Source: Candidatus Doudnabacteria bacterium RIFCSPHIGHO2_02_FULL_46_11
Lineage (GTDB): Bacteria > Patescibacteriota > Doudnabacteria > UBA920 > 2-02-FULL-46-11
Length of the DNA stretch: 9,087 bases
Direction: 5' to 3'
NCBI GenBank assembly: GCA_001779955.1
Contig: MFES01000012.1
Location: 487 to 9,573 of the forward strand
The notes under the pieces were generated by a model. That model did no database searches and had not been told where the DNA came from. It was given only the letters and a program-made list of their open reading frames with translations. The position numbers and the translations under genes were made by a program. Below, in pieces: positions 1 through 5,600 of the stretch. Positions within the stretch are counted from its first letter, which is position 1; each line of letters begins with the position of its first letter.

Positions 1-284
1 ACAATGGCCTTAAAAATCAGTTTGGCGCGGTATTTTCGGTCATTGAATATCGCGATGAAAGGGGCAATTTGCGCACGGCGGCCGCCACAAAACTTGAACG
101 GCAAAAACCCTGCTTCCAGGAGCCGTTCGGCCCGCCAATTAACCTTTCCGACTTGCAGAAAAAAATAGAATGGTCAAAATCTTTCTCCAGACGACAATTT
201 TTAAGCGGGGAGTATTATTATCCCTTGTGGGATCATATTGCGACAAAATTCTTTATCCAAAGCAATCGTTCAACCGGCTTTTAA
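1..284 (+). CDS. C-terminal end of an unrecognised protein (5' end outside window)
   Basis: An open frame is already running at the left edge (first full codon at position 3) and ends at TAA 282-284, giving about 93 residues of the C-terminus. A TTG at 69 is an internal codon, and the reading continues upstream without a stop. The peptide is hydrophilic with mixed alpha/beta character. It starts with a strand-like stretch (GAVFSVIEYRDERGN) followed by a basic, aromatic-rich end (SRRQFLSGEYYYPLWDH). It has no membrane segment and no motif that I can assign to a family. The tail stops just before a low-complexity filler array, so this is probably the natural gene end. I cannot name a function, and the upstream sequence would be needed to do so. 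Confidence 0.6.
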   Translation, partial: NGLKNQFGAVFSVIEYRDERGNLRTAAATKLERQKPCFQEPFGPPINLSDLQKKIEWSKSFSRRQFLSGEYYYPLWDHIATKFFIQSNRSTGF

Positions 285-350
285 TACCTGGTTTAAAGAA
301 GTTAAAAGTCAAAACGCAAAATGCAAAATTATAATCCAAAATCTAAAACT
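285..350. repeat. Degenerate 7-nt filler array (CAAAATN type)
   Basis: The A-rich gap is built from heptamer-like units, for example CAAAACG at 310-316 and CAAAATG at 317-323, with further CAAAAT- and TAAAAC-type units to about 350. It separates the partial first gene from the NYN remnant and supplies that remnant's first codons, since ATG 321-323 lies inside a unit. Similar short-unit arrays with other motifs occur at 6401-6542 and 6980-7070. Filler of this kind is, to my knowledge, common between genes in Parcubacteria-like genomes. No function is evident. Confidence 0.5.
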
Positions 351-584
351 GAACAAAAGCATCATAATTACGCAAGGGCGGTAATAGTTACCAGCGACGG
401 AGATTTTGCTTGTCTAGTTAAATATTTAAGAGACCAAGACAAACTATCAGCTGTTATAAGTCCGAGCAGACGCAATTGTTCCTCGCTTTTGAGGAAAGCT
501 GCGGCCGGTTACATTAGTTTTATCGAGGATAATTTAAGGCCAAAGTTGGAATATAAAAAAACGCCTCCTAACCACAAGGATTAG
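321..584 (+). pseudogene. Truncated NYN-domain protein (C-terminal half only)
   Basis: This 87-codon frame keeps the second half of a NYN (PIN-like) ribonuclease domain. Residues 16-29 (NYARAVIVTSDGDF) match the conserved strand and acidic motif of the family, with D26 and D28 as metal-ligand candidates. The later SSLLRK and KLEYKK stretches match the C-terminus of a NYN subfamily that I associate with Patescibacteria. Complete members are usually about 170-220 residues. The N-terminal strand with the first catalytic Asp (the FIDxxN motif) and the middle Cys-Asp motif are missing. The first 15 or so codons are A-rich filler rather than NYN sequence. I read it as a decayed copy, since a fold lacking its first half is unlikely to be active. 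It differs in subfamily from the intact NYN gene at 4897. A short functional peptide remains possible. Confidence 0.65.
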
Positions 585-590
585 GACACG
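555..590 (-). terminator. Minus-strand intrinsic terminator behind the NYN remnant
   Basis: Arms 562-573 and 579-590 enclose a 5-nt loop (574-578). Read on the minus strand, 11 of 12 positions pair, including two G-U pairs (564/588 and 572/580), with one G-G mismatch (565/587). The hairpin is followed directly by seven T residues (complement of 555-561). On the + strand the two G-U pairs become C-A mismatches and no T-run follows. The structure therefore fits minus-strand transcription and not termination of the + strand genes. It overlaps the last codons and stop of the NYN remnant. Confidence 0.6.
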
Positions 591-607
591 CTGTAAATAG
601 TGATACT
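555..607 (-). ncRNA. Candidate tiny antisense RNA A (about 53 nt)
   Basis: A near-consensus minus-strand promoter (614-642) predicts a transcript start near 607. The intrinsic terminator at 555-590 would end it after about 53 nt. The RNA would be a leader of about 17 nt, one 12-position hairpin and a U-tract. No open reading frame of useful size fits. It would be complementary to the 3' end of the NYN remnant. A second unit of the same design follows the intact NYN gene (5519-5598). The existence of the RNA is inferred from promoter and terminator geometry only; the start could be off by a few bases. Confidence 0.4.
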
Positions 608-613
608 AAAACT

Positions 614-642
614 AGTATATACCATAATAAACCTATTGTCAA
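614..642 (-). promoter_or_regulatory. Minus-strand sigma70-type promoter A
   Basis: Read on the minus strand, TTGACA (complement of 637-642) is followed by exactly 17 nt and TATACT (complement of 614-619). That is a perfect -35 box, ideal spacing and a 5-of-6 -10 box. The -10 region overlaps a small palindrome (603-608 with 613-618). The -35 lies inside ATTGTCAAGAGT (+ strand 635-646), a 12-mer that recurs exactly at 5591-5602. The promoter points left, away from the VirB6-like gene and into the NYN remnant. There is no minus-strand protein gene for it to serve. Confidence 0.5.
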
Positions 643-711
643 GAGTTTAACACAAAGTGATAAAGTGTCTTTTCTCTTCGATTTTATGGAGAAGCATTTA
701 AATAGTGTTTA

Positions 712-3700
712 ATGAAATTTACAGTTTTTCAAAAACTTAAAAATTACCTCTTATTCCTAAACCGCAAGCGGTTTGTGTTTGGTTTGGCGGTTTTGGTGCT
801 TGTCGGATCTATGTTCTTGCCGGGTAAAGCCGCGGCCGCGCAATATGACGATGTTTCAGCACTCTTAACCTTGAATAATTACAAGATTGACCCCACGGAC
901 GAGGTTGCAACCATTCAGCTCCAAATAGGAATTTACGGTGACCCTGCCGGTAAGTTGGTGGATTTCGGTGGCGGTTTATTTAATCGCGCAGATCAGGTCG
1001 ATATTGCCCATATGCTTCCTTTGACTGGAGGAGATTATAGGTTGAAGGGGTATTTTGTCGGCTTATCTGAATCCAACAAGACTAATTGGAATTGTAAAAC
1101 GTATTCTGGGGTCGCAGAAGACCAGGAAGGCACCCCTCTTCCCAATTCTGATCCTATCAGCCTCTCAAACTGCAGTTTCATCGGAGTAAGTGAATTTATT
1201 CAGTCTAACAGTGAGAATAAGCCGGTATCAATTACTTTTAACCCCAGCACTGTCAGCGAAACTCCTTCCGGCGCGCGCGATAACTTAAATTTTAGCGTGG
1301 TACCCGTTGTTGTTTTGCAGTCTGGGGTCAGGACATATGCTTACTATGTTTTAGATGGCAATCTTTATAATAGAAGTTTTTTTGTTGAGTGGGATGAGGC
1401 AGTAGGAAGCCCACAAATTGTTTCTACAAAGGCGCCATTGAGCGTCAGTGGGGTAGGGTCTGTTCCCGGTACTGATTTCGGCGGCGGCTTGAATACTTTG
1501 GGCGGTGTTTTGTTCAGTATCGTCAACATTATATTGTCGATTATTTCCGGCTTGGTGCAGTTGATTTTAGCTATTTTAAACTCCGTTTTGCTTTACCCAA
1601 TTTTAAGGGCTTTGCTTGACGGGGGAAGTCCTTTGAACGCTTCAACTATTCCCCTTTTTGTCAAAGACGGCTGGGTCTATACGCGCGATTTAATGAATTT
1701 GTTCTTTATATTGGTTCTAATATTTAGCGCCATTGCTTTAATGCTTAGGGTTGAAGGTTATGGCTTCAAGCATACTATCGGCCGGGTAGTGATGATTGCC
1801 TTGGTGGTAAATTTCAGTCTTTTGGCAGGCGAAATAATTTTGAATTTTTCCCAAATAATGATGTCGGCCTTTATCAGTTCCCATACCATTGACGATTTAT
1901 CGCGCAGTGTTAATGCCGTAACAAGAAGCAATATTTTTGGCGGTTCAACCGGCGACGCCCTTCGGGGCACGGCCCTGCTTTTATTCCAGATAATTTATGA
2001 AATCGGCGTATTTTGCGTTTTAGCCGCTCTGGCCGCCCTGTTGCTAATTAGGGTAGTAGCGCTTTGGCTGCTTTTAATTATTGCGCCCATCGCTTATGTT
2101 TTATCCATTTCACATCAGGGCGAGCATTATCTTAAAGACTGGTGGGATAAATTTTTGGCTTATGCATTTTTTGCGCCAATCATGGCTTTTGTAATAGGCA
2201 TTGCGGCGCGGTTGGTGCAATCCCAGTTTTTCATGAATCAGAATTTAGCCGGATCGGGGGGCATTGCCGCGGCTACATCGGGCATGATCCAGGGCGTGGT
2301 TGTTCTGGTGATTTTGGCGTACGGGTTGAAAGTAGCAAGCAAAATGTCTATTGCCGGGGCTGATACCGTTACCGGCGCGGCCGAGAGCGCTTGGAAAGGC
2401 GCAAGTAAATGGACGGCCGGGTTGCCGGCCATGGGTGGCGCAGCCGCCGCCAAAATGGGAGCTGGTTTTGTTCGAAGAAAATGGAAAGATGGTTGGACGG
2501 CTTGGGCAGGGTATACAGATAAGGAGGGTAAAAAAAGCAAATTCAGGGAAACTGTTTTTGCGGCTCTTAATATACCCAGCACTGTCAAAGGTTGGCAGAT
2601 GAGGAGTCAGGAGTTGGAGCATAGATCTGACGAACGAGCTACTGCCCGTGGCCGGGAAATTACAACTAAATTTAGGACACGCGGTAAACTCGACATACCT
2701 TATACTGAATTCGTGAAAAGGAAGCATATGCAGGAAGATATAAAAGAGTATGCCCAGATGAGCAAAGAAATGAAGATGAAAAAGGCCACAGAAATGCTTG
2801 ATTGGAAAGGTCACGAGGCTGCGGAACAAAGACTCCATCTTTTTGCGTCGGCGGCCTCTGTCGGTCAATGGGATGATTTGTTAAGCGCACCTGCACTAGC
2901 TGTTCGATATGCCGACAAAGATGGTTCGTTTGATAGTGCTACGGCCAAACAAAGAATGGTCCGAGATTTCCTTAAGGATAAAACCGGTGATCCTAATGGT
3001 CACATTGACGAATTCGCTATGAGCGTGTTGGCAGAGGACTTTGACAATTATGCCGTTGATACAAAACACCCAGAATATATGGGTCACGCAAAAAAAGATT
3101 CATTTACCGGGAAGAGTAAGTGGGGCATGGAAACTGTAGGTGAGGCGGAAACGTTAACACGTAATGGACTAACCATACAATATCAAGACTATGATGCGGA
3201 CGAAGGCAGTTGGTTTTTTGACCATTCGATTGGAGAGTGGAAAAAGAAAGGCGGTCGCGAAAGAATTGGTCTTTCTCCCCATGGTCACAATGTTCTTACC
3301 GTGCCGGTGGATTTGGATGGTAATATCTTAGACAATGATTTAGAAAAAGGTGGGAAACCTATAGATATAACGGTCGCTCATAAACTTGGCGTTGTTCACA
3401 CAACCCGCAAAGATGGCCGTATAAGCGCATATGAGAAAGCTTATGTGAGGGATTTGTTAGATGGCTCGGCTCAAAGTGAAGGTCAGCATATACCGGCTCG
3501 AAGCACAGATTGGGAATTCGGTACTGATGAAAAGGGAGAGAGTACAATTAGGCATGAGGGACCTCATGGGGTATGGTACGCTCCAAGTCTCGCTTACTTT
3601 GAAAAGGTTAGACAAAAATGGGATTTACAACCCAACATCATTAAATTGGAATACTTAAAAAGGTTTGGTTTGCAGAAAGGTGACTTGAAGAAGATGCATG

Positions 3701-3816
3701 GTTTGAAAGTCATATTGCCGGATGGTACTGAACGAATAATTGGCAAAGATAAAAATGAATTTAATATTAACGAAGATGAGGGTCCTACACTACCATCTAC
3801 TCCGCCGGCTCCTTAG
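712..3816 (+). CDS. virB6: VirB6/TrbL-like polytopic membrane protein with long soluble C-terminal tail
   Basis: This 1034-residue protein is the likely inner-membrane channel subunit of the type IV secretion cluster. Residues 20-38 form a hydrophobic signal segment after KRKR-like basic residues, with a probable cleavage site after the AAAA near 43. Residues 44-255 are an exported beta-rich region with two Cys (128 and 154) that could form a disulfide. Hydrophobic segments follow near 262-295, 327-345, 357-378, 420-467 (long enough for two passes), 480-500 and 522-540. The number and order of these segments fit the VirB6/TrbL family, in which sequence identity is low. After a Gly/Ala-rich stretch at 550-585, the last 470 or so residues are charged and soluble, with no recognised domain. 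ATG 712 is the first start after an in-frame TAG at 703, and there is no close Shine-Dalgarno. The gene heads a co-directional run ending in virB4. Assignment rests on topology and neighbours. Confidence 0.75.
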   Translation: MKFTVFQKLKNYLLFLNRKRFVFGLAVLVLVGSMFLPGKAAAAQYDDVSALLTLNNYKIDPTDEVATIQLQIGIYGDPAGKLVDFGGGLFNRADQVDIAHMLPLTGGDYRLKGYFVGLSESNKTNWNCKTYSGVAEDQEGTPLPNSDPISLSNCSFIGVSEFIQSNSENKPVSITFNPSTVSETPSGARDNLNFSVVPVVVLQSGVRTYAYYVLDGNLYNRSFFVEWDEAVGSPQIVSTKAPLSVSGVGSVPGTDFGGGLNTLGGVLFSIVNIILSIISGLVQLILAILNSVLLYPILRALLDGGSPLNASTIPLFVKDGWVYTRDLMNLFFILVLIFSAIALMLRVEGYGFKHTIGRVVMIALVVNFSLLAGEIILNFSQIMMSAFISSHTIDDLSRSVNAVTRSNIFGGSTGDALRGTALLLFQIIYEIGVFCVLAALAALLLIRVVALWLLLIIAPIAYVLSISHQGEHYLKDWWDKFLAYAFFAPIMAFVIGIAARLVQSQFFMNQNLAGSGGIAAATSGMIQGVVVLVILAYGLKVASKMSIAGADTVTGAAESAWKGASKWTAGLPAMGGAAAAKMGAGFVRRKWKDGWTAWAGYTDKEGKKSKFRETVFAALNIPSTVKGWQMRSQELEHRSDERATARGREITTKFRTRGKLDIPYTEFVKRKHMQEDIKEYAQMSKEMKMKKATEMLDWKGHEAAEQRLHLFASAASVGQWDDLLSAPALAVRYADKDGSFDSATAKQRMVRDFLKDKTGDPNGHIDEFAMSVLAEDFDNYAVDTKHPEYMGHAKKDSFTGKSKWGMETVGEAETLTRNGLTIQYQDYDADEGSWFFDHSIGEWKKKGGRERIGLSPHGHNVLTVPVDLDGNILDNDLEKGGKPIDITVAHKLGVVHTTRKDGRISAYEKAYVRDLLDGSAQSEGQHIPARSTDWEFGTDEKGESTIRHEGPHGVWYAPSLAYFEKVRQKWDLQPNIIKLEYLKRFGLQKGDLKKMHGLKVILPDGTERIIGKDKNEFNINEDEGPTLPSTPPAP

Positions 3817-3818
3817 AT

Positions 3819-3872
3819 ATGGCAGCATTAATATTTAATAGATTGGTTAGAATATTAGCCAACTTCCCATGA
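3819..3872 (+). other. Possible 17-codon leader ORF coupled to the next gene
   Basis: ATG 3819 lies 2 nt after the VirB6-like stop and opens a 17-codon frame beginning MAALIFNRLVRILANF. Its TGA (3870-3872) overlaps the ATG of the following gene (3869-3871) in an ATGA arrangement typical of translational coupling. The peptide is basic and hydrophobic. The frame is short enough to arise by chance, so this is a weak call. It does bridge the only gap between the two genes. Confidence 0.15.
3843..3862 (+). promoter_or_regulatory. Small hairpin just upstream of the 3869 start
   Basis: TTGGTTA (3843-3849) can pair with TAGCCAA (3856-3862), with one U-G pair formed only in + strand RNA. The hairpin ends 6 nt before ATG 3869, where a ribosome binding site would sit, so it could modulate initiation. 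No T-run follows, so it is not a terminator. It is A/T-rich and short, and could be coincidental. Confidence 0.2.
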
Positions 3873-4894
3873 TAGATATAAGCGTAAAATATATAGCTGC
3901 TTTAAAACCTGAAAATTCTATTGATCAGCTAGCTGTTTTATATCTGGAGGATTTGGCTGATGATGATACATACAAATCAGAGCCCGGTGTGGCCAAGGAA
4001 TTTTATGATTCGCTTGAAAATTTTTACCGACAAAATGAAAGTTTAATAAAAAAATATCCTGATATTCATGATCGGTATCGTTTAATTCTTGGGAGGCTGC
4101 TCTGGAAATCTTTGCTTTGTCTTCCGAATCAAATTCGTCAGACTGCCTTAAGTCGCAATCTAGTTTTTTATCTCAAGAATGACATAACAATTAAAGATAG
4201 TCTTACGAGATTTTTTAGCCCGTATGAATTTGGTTCTGAACCGGACAATGGAAGAAATCAGTTTATCGATTCCCTTGAAAAGAGCAACGAACAATTAGGA
4301 AGTCATATGATAAATGTTAAGGGTTCGGGCCAGTCAGCTCCAGCAATTGCAAATTGGATAAAAGATTACAACACCTATACTTTAAATCCCGAGCACGATG
4401 CCTACCGGCAGATAGATTACATAAATAATAATGAAAACGTAAAAAAACTCTCGCGAGACGAGCAAGAGGTATTAAAAAAAATAATTTCTCTATATGACTG
4501 GCTTAAATACCCTCAAGTCGCGCAGAATAAAATAGGGGATCGCAAAATAAGCCCGCAAGCCGCCTTAATCGGCAAAACCCCCATTACCCCGCCGGAGCCT
4601 TCAATAAAGCCGCTTGTTATAAACAAAAAACCGACTCGTCAGCCTATAGGCGTGAGCTCAAATTTGCGAGAAGATCTGGAAGAGTTAAAACAAACCACGC
4701 AAGGCCGTCAGGAACCTGAATTACAAAGCGGGTCAATCAAGGCAAAGCCAGCTTCAAATTCGCCAGTTAGCACCCACAGCTTGGAAGATATGCTGGAAAG
4801 ACTACAGCTTAGGGCAGAGGCTGGCCTTGAAATCCCGGAAAACGAGGCGAATGACATAGTTGAATTAATAAAACGGAAGAAAAATCAAAAATAG
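3869..4894 (+). CDS. Helical protein of unknown function in the T4SS cluster
   Basis: A 341-residue soluble protein with no signal peptide or membrane segment. Residues 1-120 are predicted helical (ALKPENSIDQLAVLYLEDLA, later HDRYRLILGRLLWKSLL). Residues 157-213 carry a pattern that I associate with uncharacterised Patescibacteria proteins: an AxANWIKDY segment, then NVKKLSRDEQEVLKK and LYDWLKYP. Residues 216-300 form a Pro/Lys/Gln-rich linker, and the C-terminus (303-341) is an amphipathic, highly charged helix. ATG 3869 is the first start after an in-frame stop at 3848-3850. The stop is 2 nt from the next gene, so it is surely co-transcribed with the NYN gene. The form, a folded head with a flexible linker and a helical tail, suggests an adaptor, but I do not recognise a function. 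Confidence 0.85.
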   Translation: MIDISVKYIAALKPENSIDQLAVLYLEDLADDDTYKSEPGVAKEFYDSLENFYRQNESLIKKYPDIHDRYRLILGRLLWKSLLCLPNQIRQTALSRNLVFYLKNDITIKDSLTRFFSPYEFGSEPDNGRNQFIDSLEKSNEQLGSHMINVKGSGQSAPAIANWIKDYNTYTLNPEHDAYRQIDYINNNENVKKLSRDEQEVLKKIISLYDWLKYPQVAQNKIGDRKISPQAALIGKTPITPPEPSIKPLVINKKPTRQPIGVSSNLREDLEELKQTTQGRQEPELQSGSIKAKPASNSPVSTHSLEDMLERLQLRAEAGLEIPENEANDIVELIKRKKNQK

Positions 4895-4896
4895 TT

Positions 4897-5529
4897 ATGA
4901 AGACTTTTGCTTTTATTGATGCGGCCAATCTATTTTACGGGGGCAAGAAAAGCCTGGGTTGGAAAATAGATTATCAGAAATTAGCCACTTATCTAAAAAA
5001 TAAGTATAAAACGGAAAGAATTTTGTATTTCGGTGGCGTTGAGATACACACTTTCCGCTATAGCTATTTAGATAATGGTACCGTTCCTTTGGAAAAATTG
5101 GAGAATCATCTGAACGAACTGATAAAAGATCAAGGCAGGGAGATGAACGACGCCATGCTTCTGTTAGTGGGCAGACATTTACAGCGTGTCAGATTTTATC
5201 GCAAATTGAAAAAGTTCGGCTACGAGCTTTATCTTAAGCCGGTAAAATTATACGAGCAGGAAGACGGTTCAACAAAAAGAAAAGCCAACTGCGACGTTGA
5301 CATGGCCTTTCATTTAATGAAAGAAAAAGATAATTTTAACAGAGTCGTGGTGCTTTCCGGCGATGGGGATTTTCTGCCAGTGTTGAAACACCTGAAAGAG
5401 GAAAACAAAGAAGTAATCATACTTTCGCGTGCACCCAGGACTGCCAAAGAAATAAAACAGTTTGCCGGCTCCAATTTTAGGGATTTTGAATATCTTAAGT
5501 TTCTTCTTAAAATGGATGAAAAAAAATGA
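4897..5529 (+). CDS. NYN-domain (LabA/PIN-like) putative ribonuclease
   Basis: A 210-residue complete NYN-family protein. NYN domains share the PIN/5'-nuclease fold and cleave RNA with acidic residues binding a metal. The expected motifs are present in order: FIDAANLF at 6-13 (D8, N11), NCDVDM at 131-136 (D133, D135) and LSGDGDF at 153-159 (D156, D158). The SRAPRTAKEI segment (177-186) and an aromatic/basic end follow. Residues 51-100 are an insert-like helical region between the first strand and the Cys-Asp motif, as in LabA-like members. It starts 2 nt after the previous stop, so translation is probably coupled. The TGA stop lies within a structured element that looks active on the minus strand (5519-5555). 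Its place inside a secretion cluster is unexplained. RNA cleavage is inferred from the family; the substrate is unknown. Confidence 0.88.
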   Translation: MKTFAFIDAANLFYGGKKSLGWKIDYQKLATYLKNKYKTERILYFGGVEIHTFRYSYLDNGTVPLEKLENHLNELIKDQGREMNDAMLLLVGRHLQRVRFYRKLKKFGYELYLKPVKLYEQEDGSTKRKANCDVDMAFHLMKEKDNFNRVVVLSGDGDFLPVLKHLKEENKEVIILSRAPRTAKEIKQFAGSNFRDFEYLKFLLKMDEKK

Positions 5530-5555
5530 AACGGACTCATATAGAATCCGCTTCA
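5519..5555 (-). terminator. Minus-strand intrinsic terminator behind the NYN gene
   Basis: Arms 5527-5538 and 5544-5555 enclose a 5-nt loop (5539-5543). Read on the minus strand, all 12 positions pair, including two G-U pairs (5531/5551 and 5536/5546). The stem is followed directly by eight T residues (complement of 5519-5526). On the + strand the same two positions are A-C or C-A mismatches and no T-run follows. It overlaps the last NYN codons and its TGA. Stem length, loop length and T-run placement match the element at 555-590, although the stem sequence differs. Confidence 0.65.
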
Positions 5556-5563
5556 CGTTTAGT
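5519..5563 (-). ncRNA. Candidate tiny antisense RNA B (about 45 nt)
   Basis: The minus-strand promoter at 5570-5598 predicts a start near 5563, and the terminator at 5519-5555 would stop it after about 45 nt. The product would be a short leader, a 12-bp hairpin and a U-tract. It would be complementary to the last codons and stop of the NYN mRNA. It repeats the layout of candidate A behind the NYN remnant. This call is inference from sequence signals alone. Confidence 0.4.
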
Positions 5564-5569
5564 ACATAT

Positions 5570-5598
5570 ATCTTACACCAATTAATTTAAATTGTCAA
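5570..5598 (-). promoter_or_regulatory. Minus-strand sigma70-type promoter B
   Basis: On the minus strand TTGACA (complement of 5593-5598) is followed by 17 nt and TAAGAT (complement of 5570-5575): a perfect -35, optimal spacing and a 4-of-6 -10. The -35 sits in the same 12-mer, ATTGTCAAGAGT (+ strand 5591-5602), found at promoter A. The 12-mer also overlaps the start region of the next + strand gene, so firing here could interfere with that gene's start. No minus-strand protein gene lies downstream. Confidence 0.4.
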
Positions 5599-5600
5599 GA

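Noticed and set aside
562..590. Integron attC-like site at the 3' end of the NYN remnant
   Set aside because: A hairpin at a gene's 3' end suggested attC, but the paired RYYYAAC/GTTRRRY core sites are not both present, and a promoter with a T-run explains it better.
2245..2868. Long minus-strand open frame (about 207 codons) inside the VirB6-like gene
   Set aside because: It is a shadow of the + strand gene. Its product is Phe/Cys/Pro-rich with no domain, it overlaps other shadow frames, and no promoter or start signal supports it. The same applies to the other minus-strand frames in coding regions.
5527..5555. + strand terminator after the NYN gene
   Set aside because: The stem has two A-C/C-A mismatches on the + strand and is preceded by an A-run rather than followed by a T-run. 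The downstream genes also appear to continue the same transcript.
5592..5600. TTG 5592 as the start of the second unknown gene
   Set aside because: It lies in the shared 12-mer of the minus-strand promoter. GTG 5601 is 9 nt later and removes only three residues. This is not settled.
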